Part shown: in pieces, positions 1 through 7,338 of the stretch
Layout: each line of letters opens with the position of its first letter
Position numbering within the stretch: position 1 is the stretch's first letter
DNA from: a virus
Length of the DNA: 33,682 nucleotides
Direction: 5' to 3' (one strand)
IMG/VR virus record: IMGVR_UViG_3300036768_001194
Location: 1 to 33,682 of that record
Program-made: the position numbers and the translations under genes
Notes under the pieces: generated by a model
Database searches by the model: none
What the model saw: only the letters and a program-made list of their open reading frames with translations
What the model was told of the DNA's origin: nothing

Positions 1-1
1 A

Positions 2-115
2 GCGTGGATTGACGCGATAACGGAAGACCCGGGCATTTGCGTATTCGTGTGGCAGCCTGGTGAGCTGAGCCACATTCGCGCAATGCTGAAGACACACCAA
101 CCCACGAGGAGATGA
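2..115 (+). CDS. VRR-NUC nuclease, C-terminal fragment (cut by window edge)
   Basis: An open frame enters from the left edge and stops at 113-115. Its 37 residues read AWIDAITEDPGICVFVWQPG followed by a short helical tail. This matches the end of VRR-NUC proteins, where a W-x-D/T-x-L strand is followed by a V-W-x-P segment and a terminal helix. The intact VRR-NUC protein at 444-803 has the equivalent stretch [20 protein letters not shown], so the two look like paralogues. VRR-NUC domains are PD-(D/E)XK-type nucleases, but the catalytic part of this copy lies outside the window. Its stop is followed within a few bases by the next gene, which suggests one operon. Identification rests on about 30 residues. 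Confidence 0.55.
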   Translation, partial: AWIDAITEDPGICVFVWQPGELSHIRAMLKTHQPTRR

Positions 116-118
116 CCT

Positions 119-469
119 ATGGCAACGGTGAGTCGTGTGTACTGTGCAGCGGGATGGGAATGTGCTGCGGGCAGGAAGTGCCTTGTCCGCGGCCCACATG
201 GTCTGAGCGCGAAAGACGCGAAACTCAGGGCTTTCGCTGCTGGATGGATTCCGTTGTTTTACGGGGGCCGCGATGTGTGGATTTGTCCGCAGCACGTGAA
301 GTCGCATCCGGCGCTGCACGATTGGGCTGAGCAATACCTCGACGTGCTTGACCAAGTGCGGTTGCTGGATGCGAAGAAGGACGAAGAACTGCAAAAAAGG
401 TTGTTCGACGAAACGGAGCGAGTTGGTGCGAAGGAGCGAAGCGATGGCGGGAAAGTTACGGCTGGCTAG
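119..469 (+). CDS. Small cysteine-containing phage protein, unknown function
   Basis: This 116-residue protein is not one I recognise. The start is chosen for the GAGGAG ribosome-binding site seven bases upstream. The first half holds Cys9, Cys15, Cys21 and a later I-C-P-Q-H element, which could form a small zinc-binding fold (YCAAGWECAAGRKC, then WICPQH). The second half is charged and probably helical (LDAKKDEELQKRLFDETERV). Its end overlaps the start of the VRR-NUC gene by 26 bp, so the two are probably translationally coupled. A role in DNA metabolism is only suggested by the neighbours. Confidence 0.6.
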   Translation: MATVSRVYCAAGWECAAGRKCLVRGPHGLSAKDAKLRAFAAGWIPLFYGGRDVWICPQHVKSHPALHDWAEQYLDVLDQVRLLDAKKDEELQKRLFDETERVGAKERSDGGKVTAG

Positions 470-803
470 TGCCGCGGAACTACGCGGGATGAACGAAAAA
501 GCGTTCCTGAAACAGGTGGTGGCTCTGGCCAGGCACCTGGGCTGGCGGTGGTATCACACGTTCATCTCCAAAGGTTCTGACCCCGGCTTTCCCGACCTGG
601 TGCTGGTGCGGCAGGGATTTCCTGTCGTTTTCGCTGAGCTGAAGTCTGAGCGTGGCAAGTTGACTGAGTCGCAGGCGGAGTGGATTACGCTGCTCAGCCA
701 GAGTTGCCTGCATCGGGCGTTTGTGTGGCGGCCAAGCGACTGGGATGAAGTCAAGGAAGTGCTCATGGGGTGTGGTCAGAGCGATGACGAATGTCATGGG
801 TAG
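444..803 (+). CDS. VRR-NUC domain endonuclease
   Basis: A 119-residue single-domain VRR-NUC protein, a PD-(D/E)XK nuclease family found in phages, often next to replication or methylation genes, and in the eukaryotic repair nuclease FAN1. The diagnostic core is visible: [10 protein letters not shown] (Asp of the active site), then [20 protein letters not shown] (the E-x-K pair), then a final [10 protein letters not shown] segment. The ATG at 444 is preferred because AAGGAG lies eight bases before it. A longer frame upstream would run through the preceding gene. It overlaps the methyltransferase gene by 20 bp. The likely role is cleavage of branched or flap DNA during phage replication or packaging. 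The family is clear, the substrate is not. Confidence 0.85.
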   Translation: MAGKLRLASAAELRGMNEKAFLKQVVALARHLGWRWYHTFISKGSDPGFPDLVLVRQGFPVVFAELKSERGKLTESQAEWITLLSQSCLHRAFVWRPSDWDEVKEVLMGCGQSDDECHG

Positions 804-1662
804 GGCAGAACTCGCTGGCGGCATCCTGGGGCGCATTCACGTCGGTGATTGCGTGTCGCTCATGGAGCGTTTTGCAGGCCAGGTTTACGCCGACATGATA
901 ATCGCTGACCCGCCGTACAACATCGGCTATGAGTACGATGTGTACCAGGACAAAAAAGCGGACGATGACTATCTCCAATGGTCGGAGCTGTGGATACGCC
1001 TGGCCGCGGAGATGCTCGCCCCTGGCGGCGCGCTCTGGATCGCAATCGGTGACGAATACGCGGCGGAACTGAAGTGCATCGCTCACCGCAAAGTCGGGTT
1101 GCACCTGCGAAACTGGGTTATCTGGTACTACACGTTCGGGGTTCACTGCGAACGCAAGTTCAGTCGCTCGCATACGCACTTACTTTACTTCGTGAAGGAT
1201 TTGCGCCACTACAAGTTCAATGCTGATGCCATTCGTGTTCCGTCTGCCAGGCTTTCTGTCTATCGAGACAAGCGAGCGAACCCAACTGGCCGCGTTCCGG
1301 ACAACACTTGGATTCTGCGGCCACAGGACGCACCATTCAGTTTTCAACCGAGCGAGGACACTTGGCACGTACCGCGAGTTTGTGGAACGTTCAGGGAACG
1401 GGCCGGGTTTATCAAGTGCCAGCTGCCCGAAGCGTTGCTCAGTCGCATTATCCTGGCTTGCACAGATGAAGGCGATGTTGTGTTCGACCCGTTCGCTGGT
1501 TCAGGCAGCACGCTCGTGGTTGCAAAAAAACTAGGCAGGCGCTTCTTCGGATGCGAGCTATCGACGCGATATGCTGAGCTAGCCACCAAACGTCTGGAAG
1601 CGGCAATCACTGCTAGTTGCGCGTTGTGGCCTGGGCTTGCGCAGACCGCGGCTGGGGGATAG
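784..1662 (+). CDS. DNA adenine/cytosine-N4 methyltransferase, beta class
   Basis: This 292-residue protein is an amino-methylating DNA methyltransferase using S-adenosylmethionine. The catalytic motif IV, ADPPYN, lies at about residues 41-46 and the SAM-binding motif [10 protein letters not shown] at about 234-243. Catalytic motif first and SAM motif last defines the beta class. The C-terminal [20 protein letters not shown] segment is the usual motif II/III ending. The start is uncertain between 784 and 796, and neither has a strong ribosome-binding site. No restriction endonuclease gene is adjacent, so it most likely works as a solitary methylase protecting phage DNA from host restriction. 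Target sequence cannot be read from the protein. Confidence 0.88.
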   Translation: MTNVMGRAELAGGILGRIHVGDCVSLMERFAGQVYADMIIADPPYNIGYEYDVYQDKKADDDYLQWSELWIRLAAEMLAPGGALWIAIGDEYAAELKCIAHRKVGLHLRNWVIWYYTFGVHCERKFSRSHTHLLYFVKDLRHYKFNADAIRVPSARLSVYRDKRANPTGRVPDNTWILRPQDAPFSFQPSEDTWHVPRVCGTFRERAGFIKCQLPEALLSRIILACTDEGDVVFDPFAGSGSTLVVAKKLGRRFFGCELSTRYAELATKRLEAAITASCALWPGLAQTAAGG

Positions 1663-1766
1663 GGGCCAAAATTTTACCGCTTGCCCGCCGTGTAACGTGG
1701 GCGGCCCCGCGCGCGAATTTTTGCGAAATTGGCGAATCAATGGGTCACTGAAACGGGAGGAGGACG

Positions 1767-2477
1767 ATGGACAACGGTACGGTGGAACTGAACGGCGAAG
1801 TACGCAAAAGACCGCTTCGCTGGGTTCTCGAAGACATCTACACGCACGTCAAATGGGCAAAATCGCAGGGCTTTTGTCTCACGCAGTTGTGCTCGCGGCT
1901 TGCGATTCCGCTTGGTGTGCTGCGGCAACTGCGACACGAAAACCTGCGAGAGCTGCGCACTAAACTGCGGCCCGCGTTGCTGCGGATTCTCTGCGATGAC
2001 TTGGCGGCGTTTCGGCAGCGTTACGCCAACTTGCCTGCGTTTTCGCCAGAGCGGCTGCGGCTGTGGAGGCGACGTGCGGGGTTGACGATAAAGGAGCTGG
2101 AAGCGTGCGTGTCGCGGGCAATTGGTCGAGCTGTGCGGCTGCGTTTCTATGAGATTACAGGCGGCAGACGGCGACGCATTGACCCGGCACTCTGGGACAA
2201 GGTCAGCGAGGTGCTGGTGATGCATTGCAACCCGTCTGGCAACACGGCGCGAATGTACGTTGACAAGCTGCTTGCAAAGGGCTGGAGTTTCTCGGCAATC
2301 GCTGATGCGGTTGGAGTGATGCCTGGCACGCTGGCCAAATTTGCGAGGCGGCAATGTGAGCTGCGCGCTGAGGTGGTGGACAGGATTATTGACCTGGCAC
2401 TCGACGTAATGGGTAACAGCGGAGAGGCAACCACTAACGCGGGGGAGACGCCATGCCCGACCAAATGCTCACTGTAA
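1767..2477 (+). CDS. Multi-helix-turn-helix DNA-binding protein
   Basis: This 236-residue basic protein follows a strong GGAGGAGG ribosome-binding site. At least two helix-turn-helix-like segments can be read: around residues 93-130 (SPERLRLWRRRAGLTIKELE, XRE-like), and around residues 170-205 (GWSFSAIADAVGVMPGTLAK). An N-terminal stretch, GFCLTQLCSRLAIPLGVLRQ, may be a third. I do not recognise a named family. The gene overlaps the TnpB/Cas12-like gene by 25 bp, so the two are almost certainly co-transcribed and coupled. That makes it a candidate regulator or DNA-binding partner of that system. This is inferred from position only. Confidence 0.65.
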   Translation: MDNGTVELNGEVRKRPLRWVLEDIYTHVKWAKSQGFCLTQLCSRLAIPLGVLRQLRHENLRELRTKLRPALLRILCDDLAAFRQRYANLPAFSPERLRLWRRRAGLTIKELEACVSRAIGRAVRLRFYEITGGRRRRIDPALWDKVSEVLVMHCNPSGNTARMYVDKLLAKGWSFSAIADAVGVMPGTLAKFARRQCELRAEVVDRIIDLALDVMGNSGEATTNAGETPCPTKCSL

Positions 2478-3751
2478 CTTTCCGCATCCCGAAGACGACC
2501 ATCTGGCAGCAGAAAACTTTGGAAAAGTTCGGCGATGTGTACGCGGAGACGGTAGTGCGGATGTGCCGCTGGGCACTGTCGCACATTGATTTCGGTGAGA
2601 TGGACGGCGAGGTGGACGCGCGGCGAGTGCTGAAGCTGCTGCCTAAGTGCGAGGAAGTCAATGGCGAATCACGCATCCTGCATGGTTGTCTGCGTGAAGA
2701 CCTGCGCAATGATGTTGCCGCGAAACTTGCGTCATACGTTCAGCTGATGAAGATGCACGAAAACCGGCAGCTGCGGTTCCGTCCTGGCTTTTGGGCAAGC
2801 CGCGTCAAGGAGCCGCGTCCATACGAGCAGCTGCTGAAGGAAGCGATCTTCCGGGAGTTCGAGACAAACGATGACTTCCTGGATTGGCAGGGCAATCTGC
2901 TCTCGCACGGATGGCTCTCGAAAGCGACGCGACCGCAACTCGGCGAGCAACTGCTTTTCCTGGGCACGTCCGGTGCGCGGCGGTGTCATGTGCTGGTGCG
3001 ACGCAAAGGTGGTGAGTTGCAGGCGGCAGCGGTTCTTTACATCGCTGCGAAAGGTGTGTTTCCAGGTGTCGTTATTCCGCCCGATGCAGGCTGGCTCGAT
3101 TTGTGCGATTGCAGACCCTACGCGATGCGCAGTCGGTCGGTGATGGTGCTGCCGCTTTTGACGCGAAGCGAATACGTTCGGAAATTTCTTGACGACGCGC
3201 TAGGTGGCATGGCGAGGCCTGCAGCTGCGAAACTCTATCGCAAACGGCGTAACGAGTACGAGAAGTGGACGTGGTTTCTCGCAGTGACGTTCCGCGTGCA
3301 GTGTCCGCAACCGTACGAAGCCGAGCAGTGGCTCGAAGTGGAGAGCACTTGGCTGCGTGGCAGTCCGCCGTCTGTTGCTCTGCGTTATCCCAACGGCGAG
3401 TGCATGGAAGTGTTCGCGCAGCTTTACGAAAATCACCTGAAACCTGCGATGTCCTGGCAGTTCGTGCACGCGCGGAACAAGCAGAAGCGAATGCGCGACA
3501 CGTTCGGTCTGCATCGTGTCGGCGCGGAATGGGAGCGGTGTTTGCACGTAACAGCGAGGTCAATTGTCGCAATTGCGCAGAGCAAACAGTGGGGCGTGCG
3601 GTGGGTTGGTGGCGCGCCGTTCCGGTTGAAACGACTGCCTGACTATGTGATGAGAAAAGCCAGACTTGCCGGGGTACCCGCCAGGTGGGTAAAAAAGACT
3701 AAGACGCGGGAGGTCAGTTGTGAGACGAACGGCGAACCGGCACCAGAGTAA
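2453..3751 (+). CDS. Nuclease-dead miniature TnpB/Cas12-like protein
   Basis: 432 residues. The layout matches TnpB and type V-U/Cas12 effectors. The N-terminus has a strand and a helix (LTVTFRIPKTTIWQQKTLEK, residues 6-25). At 229-280 there is a WED-like segment (SVMVLPLL, then DDALGGMARPAAAKLYRKRR and WTWFLAVTF). At 365-382 lies HVTARSIVAIAQSKQWGV, which resembles the helix before the RuvC-II Glu. At 390-423 comes FRLKRLPDYVMRKARLAGVP plus RWVKKTKTREVSC, the usual y-K-A-x-x-A-G-v-p segment leading to the zinc ribbon. The RuvC-I Asp is not in a recognisable G-I-D context, the RuvC-II Glu position reads RWVGG, and the chain stops after the first ribbon Cys, so RuvC-III is absent. It should bind guide RNA and DNA without cutting, like TldR or Cas12m proteins. 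The array starts about 240 bp downstream. Homology is by eye. Confidence 0.7.
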   Translation: MPDQMLTVTFRIPKTTIWQQKTLEKFGDVYAETVVRMCRWALSHIDFGEMDGEVDARRVLKLLPKCEEVNGESRILHGCLREDLRNDVAAKLASYVQLMKMHENRQLRFRPGFWASRVKEPRPYEQLLKEAIFREFETNDDFLDWQGNLLSHGWLSKATRPQLGEQLLFLGTSGARRCHVLVRRKGGELQAAAVLYIAAKGVFPGVVIPPDAGWLDLCDCRPYAMRSRSVMVLPLLTRSEYVRKFLDDALGGMARPAAAKLYRKRRNEYEKWTWFLAVTFRVQCPQPYEAEQWLEVESTWLRGSPPSVALRYPNGECMEVFAQLYENHLKPAMSWQFVHARNKQKRMRDTFGLHRVGAEWERCLHVTARSIVAIAQSKQWGVRWVGGAPFRLKRLPDYVMRKARLAGVPARWVKKTKTREVSCETNGEPAPE

Positions 3752-3960
3752 CGGCCTGGGTTGCAAACCTGTGCTGTCTATCCACAGGGGGCTGGGGGCT
3801 TCGTGTATGACCTCCGTGGCTTACGGGCCCTTGGCCCGAATCCCGGTAACGGGCCCACTAATCTCCCCACCAACGCGCCCAGGCCGTTACTCTGGTGCCG
3901 GAAGCTCTTGCGGCTCCTGTGTGCGGCCAGCGGCGTTCGTCTGTCCCCACCGTGACTGCG
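3737..3960 (+). ncRNA. Candidate tracrRNA-like structured RNA with anti-repeats
   Basis: Two perfect 24-bp inverted arms, at 3737-3760 and 3878-3901, enclose a 117-base loop. The left arm includes the stop codon of the TnpB/Cas12-like gene, recalling how omega RNAs overlap the end of tnpB. Three stretches are complementary to the conserved end of the downstream repeats. Bases 3776-3782 (GTCTATC) give 7 bp. Bases 3858-3872 give about 11 Watson-Crick pairs with one bulged C. Bases 3939-3960 can form about 16 pairs with the repeat, including three G-U wobbles and one bulged A. Position between effector and array fits a tracrRNA. No clear promoter was found, so it may be processed from the effector mRNA. 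Transcription is inferred. Confidence 0.5.
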
Positions 3961-3975
3961 TCGCTGGCCGTTTTT

Positions 3976-6062
3976 GTGCGCCTATTGCGGGAGTGGGAGA
4001 TAGACTTCTGCGAGCTTGTCCGCGAAACAGCGACTGCGATAGGTCACGGGCGAACTATGGTGGGAGATAGACCGATGGTTATGTCTTGAACGAGCAGTGG
4101 CCTTGCGAGTCTCAAGCGAACTGTGGTGGGAGATAGACCCGTATAGGCTTCCTGACATTTTGTCTATTAAAGAGGTCACGAGCGAACTATGGTGGGCGAT
4201 AGACTTGACGCAGAATTTAGACCCATCTGCGCGGCGCAATTGTGATAAACGAACTATGGTGGGAGATAGACCACTAGATAACTCAGTCACGGGCAAACTA
4301 TGGTGGGAGATAGACCCATAGTGCGTGGCCACAGCGAGCGCCCATCGCTCGGTCTCAAGTGAACCATGGTGGGAGATAGACTGACAGGTGTGCGTGATGC
4401 ACGTGTTCGCATGTTTGGTGACAAGCGAACTATGGTGGGAGATAGACGACTCGCCGATAATAACAGCCCAAAGCACCGATGCAGTCACAAGTGAACCATA
4501 GTGGGAGATAGACTTGCTGTTTGCATCGAGCCATGTGACCTTGAACGGGTCATAAGTCAACCACTGTGGGAGATAGGCCTCGGTGAGCATTTGCCATCCT
4601 TTTTGTGCGAATTGTGTGACAAACGAACTATGGTGGGAGATAGACTTCCCTTTCCCCTTGAACCCCTTTCCTTTCCGTCATAAGTGAACCATGGTGGGAG
4701 ATAGACACTCCAGTGCGGCCCAAAGCGCGGCGGTTTTCAGCGGTGATAAGGGAACTATGGTGGGAGATAGACCCAACCCGCCACTTGGCTCCTGATCACT
4801 GCCCAGATGCCACAAGCGAATCATAGTGGGAGATAGACCACGCGATAGTCGGAATGTAATTCCCAGCAGCGCTTCCGTCGCAGGTGAACCACGTGGCGGG
4901 CGATAGACGCTGGCAATGTCAATGGCTGCGGTGTGAGAGCCAGGATGGGATTTGTGCATGTGGGGATAAGGGAACTGTGGTGGGAGATAGACAACTAATC
5001 AAGATATTAAACCCAGTGGCAATCGCGGGTGACAAACAAATTATGGTGGGAGATAGACAGCGGGCGTTCAACGTGTTTTACCCCAAAATCATTGTGTGAC
5101 AAACAAACCATGGTGGGAGATAGACGACCGCTTGCAGGTGCCACCTCAAGCAAACTGTAAAAGCTACAAGCGCACTAAGGTGGGAGATAGGCAAAGGTAC
5201 ATCATAAAGGGAGCGTGCAGCTGAATTGCAACACTCACGTGGCGTCGCGGGCGATAGACATTGGCCTGCCTGCCTACACGATCGCCGCTGGACAGCATAG
5301 GTGGGAGATAGACCAGGCAGTTTTGACGGTCAGTGAAACAGCTGACTACGTCACAGGCCAAGCATGGTGGGAGATAGACTCACTGAAAATTGGCCGGCGC
5401 CGCGTAATCGTTTGGGAGTAACAAGCGAACTATGGTGGGGGATAGACCCGCTAGCAAAAACGCCCCGCGGCGGATGGCATATCGTAACAAGCGAACTATG
5501 GTGGGGGATAGACTGCTCGGTTGCGGGAATTCAACGTGGGAGATAGACGCTCCCGAAAACGCGGCTTGTTTTTGTGTGACTTGGTCACAAGCACACTGTA
5601 TTGGGAGATGGACGCGTGAGCGCTAGAATTGGGCACACACAATTGTCCCGTCGCAATCGAACTATGGTGGCAGATAGACAGCTAGAGCGTAAAAGCAGAC
5701 CAAGACGGGCGAGTTGTCACAGGTCAAGTATGGTGGGAGATAGACTTCGAGGCAGTTTGTGAGTTCGCGTCAGCAATTTCACGGTCACAAGCTAACCACG
5801 GTGGGAGATAGACCCAACGCCCCAACCGAGCCTGGGAGCGCAGCCGAGCGGTCATAAGTGAACCATAGTGGGAGATAGACGCTAACTAGCCAGCCCGGCC
5901 GTTCAGGCAACTCGCTGGTCACAATCGAACTATACTGGGCGATAGACGATGCCCCACTCGGACTGTGGTGGCAACCATCTATGCCTGCGGTGGACTGCAG
6001 TGGGAGATAGACAGGATGCGCTGATACGGTTCCTGGCAGGAAACCTGACGTGGGAGATAGAC
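3976..6062 (+). CRISPR. Degenerate CRISPR-like array, about 33 repeats
   Basis: Thirty-three copies end in a nearly invariant 13-base core, GTGGGAGATAGAC. Core ends are at 4005, 4072, 4138, 4204 and so on to 6012 and 6062. Full repeats are 30 bases, starting typically GTCACAAGCGAACTATG and joined to the core. Most spacings are 65-68 bp, which gives unique spacers of 35-38 bases and classic CRISPR geometry. Repeats 1, 20, 21, 25, 32 and 33 keep only the core. The upstream half of the repeat varies far more than in ordinary host arrays. Short spacers of about 14 bases follow repeats 5 and 24, and one spacer is 54 bases. If the transcript runs rightward, the invariant core would supply the crRNA 5' handle. 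No cas1 or cas2 is present. Spacer targets are unknown. Confidence 0.82.
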
Positions 6063-6085
6063 GCCACATCGTAATCGCTAACAGC

Positions 6086-6469
6086 TCACAGCCACACGTC
6101 CACGTTGGCGGTGCAACTGTAGATGTCGCTCTCATGTTCTTCCAATTGCGGGCCGCGTGCGCCTGACTGAAACCAGATGCCCTCGTTTGCTGCCGCCTCG
6201 CTTGTTATTCGCAGCAGCACTTTGTCGCACACAGCAACCGTTGCAGGTCTGCCCTGTCCCCACACTGCTATGAGCACTGACACGTGTCTGACAACAGCGG
6301 GGTTGCTCAGCGATTGTTCCACCTGCATGTCGCTGCTTTGGATTGCAATCGCGGGCAATTGAACACCAGCGCGCAGCTCACCGACTGCGATGCGACCACC
6401 AACTGCCGCGTTCACTTCAGCATCAGCCAGCAGGAAATCTCGCACTCGCTGTTCTGCGTCGCGTATCAT
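6086..6469 (-). CDS. Tail completion/neck protein (DUF3168-like)
   Basis: This 127-residue protein sits at the end of the leftward head-connector operon. The pattern fits small neck or tail-terminator proteins of HK97-like phages: an N-terminal helix and V-G-G-R-I (RDFLLADAEVNAAVGGRIAV), then a LPAIAIQSSD strand, then an R-H-V-S-V-L-I-A-V-W strand and a helix. Such proteins close the tail tube where it meets the head. Its start overlaps the stop of the HK97 gp10-like gene by four bases (ATGA), which indicates translational coupling. It is the last gene before the repeat array, whose final core ends 23 bp from this stop. Family assignment is by fold pattern and gene order. Confidence 0.65.
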   Translation of the reverse strand: MIRDAEQRVRDFLLADAEVNAAVGGRIAVGELRAGVQLPAIAIQSSDMQVEQSLSNPAVVRHVSVLIAVWGQGRPATVAVCDKVLLRITSEAAANEGIWFQSGARGPQLEEHESDIYSCTANVDVWL

Positions 6470-6996
6470 CGTGCACCCTTGCCGTACTTGTACTTCATCA
6501 GCTGCTTGTCCAGAATTTCGCGTGCGATGTTCGGCAACATCGGTTGCACCGCTTCTGCTGCGGCCTGGCTCGCGTGAACGGGCCTGCGAATGCCGGGATG
6601 GTGAACCACGATTTCACGGCGAATCCCGTGGATTACTGGGCGGATGATGAACGTGTGCGGTTTCACGCCCAGCTCGACAAGGTGGAAATACTTGACGGGC
6701 CGGTGAATCCTGGCCACGCCGAACCCTGACCACCAGCCCTTGCGGAAGTCTTTGTCTGGATACACCATCACCGCTTCGTATCCGGGCCTGCGGCGGAATC
6801 GCTGCGGTTTGCGAACTTTGATACTGCGTTTGAGTGCGCCCGACAGCACTGGCACGCGGGCTTTCAGCTCTCTCGCAACTGCACGACCGACCGCGCGGAC
6901 GATTTTCTGAACGGTTTGCACAGCAACTTTGCTTCCCAGTGTTCGCAGCTCCGCGAGAGCTGTCGCTGCCTCAACTCGCACAATCGGACGAATCAT
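6466..6996 (-). CDS. HK97 gp10-like head-tail/tail component
   Basis: At 176 residues it is a little longer than the usual HK97 gp10 family. Typical features are an N-terminal alpha-helical stretch (ALAELRTLGSKVAVQTVQKI), then ARELKARVPVLSGALKRSIK, which is the family's A-P-v-x-t-G-x-L-x-x-S-I signature, then beta-strands and the YFHLVELGVKPH segment near a second conserved region. These proteins connect neck and tail during assembly. It overlaps both neighbours by four bases (ATGA junctions), so it belongs to one tightly coupled leftward operon. The C-terminus is strongly basic. Confidence 0.75.
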   Translation of the reverse strand: MIRPIVRVEAATALAELRTLGSKVAVQTVQKIVRAVGRAVARELKARVPVLSGALKRSIKVRKPQRFRRRPGYEAVMVYPDKDFRKGWWSGFGVARIHRPVKYFHLVELGVKPHTFIIRPVIHGIRREIVVHHPGIRRPVHASQAAAEAVQPMLPNIAREILDKQLMKYKYGKGAR

Positions 6997-7337
6997 ATCT
7001 GCGTCTCGCTGACGGTCATCACGATGTACCCATCCGCGTCGGGCGGTGGCACCGTTCCAGGGTACCAGGTGCGACCGTCCTGCAGCGAGACGAACCGGAC
7101 GCGGCCAGGCGGCAATGCGATGCGTGGGTCGCGAATCGTCAGCTTCGCAGAAACGCCGTACATCTCTTTTGTGCCCGTCAACTGATCGCGCACGCTGAGC
7201 GGTTCGAGCGCACCGAAGATGACGCTGACAGCGACTTGCCAGTTGGGCGAAGTTTCGCCGCTGGTGTTGGGGCTGGCGCTCTGGTCTATTTCGAGTCGGA
7301 ACGGATGTCGCAGTTTGCCGGGAAATCGTGGGCGCAT
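6993..7337 (-). CDS. Head-tail adaptor (head closure) protein
   Basis: A 114-residue protein resembling the phage head-tail joining family (SPP1 gp16 / HK97 gp7-like). It opens with G-K-L-R-H-P-F-R-L-E-I, continues with NTSGETSPNWQ and a VFGALEPLSV-like segment, and ends with a DGRTWYPGTVPPPDADGYIV strand pair. These match the usual G-x-L-x-x-R-I, G-E-x-x-x-x-W, x-P-L-S-G and terminal strand order. Such adaptors plug the connector channel after packaging. Position between the gp6-like connector and gp10-like gene is the canonical order and supports the call. Confidence 0.7.
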   Translation of the reverse strand: MRPRFPGKLRHPFRLEIDQSASPNTSGETSPNWQVAVSVIFGALEPLSVRDQLTGTKEMYGVSAKLTIRDPRIALPPGRVRFVSLQDGRTWYPGTVPPPDADGYIVMTVSETQI

Positions 7338-7338
7338 C

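Noticed and set aside
2453-3751. An IS200/IS605 transposon carrying tnpB
   Set aside because: No tnpA, no subterminal hairpins matching IS ends around the gene were recognised, and the catalytic residues are lost.
3720-4089. Short plus-strand frames between effector and array
   Set aside because: They run through inverted repeats and array cores, show no ribosome-binding site and no coding composition.
3982-4590. A 202-residue minus-strand frame with repeated S-I-S-H-H-S-S-L-V-T units
   Set aside because: It is produced by reading the DNA repeats in frame; the interval between units varies and there is no ribosome-binding site or homology.
3976-6062. Iterons of a replication origin instead of a CRISPR-like array
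   Set aside because: Units of 30 bases spaced at 66 bp with unique 36-base spacers fit CRISPR geometry better; no replication initiator gene is adjacent. Not fully excluded.
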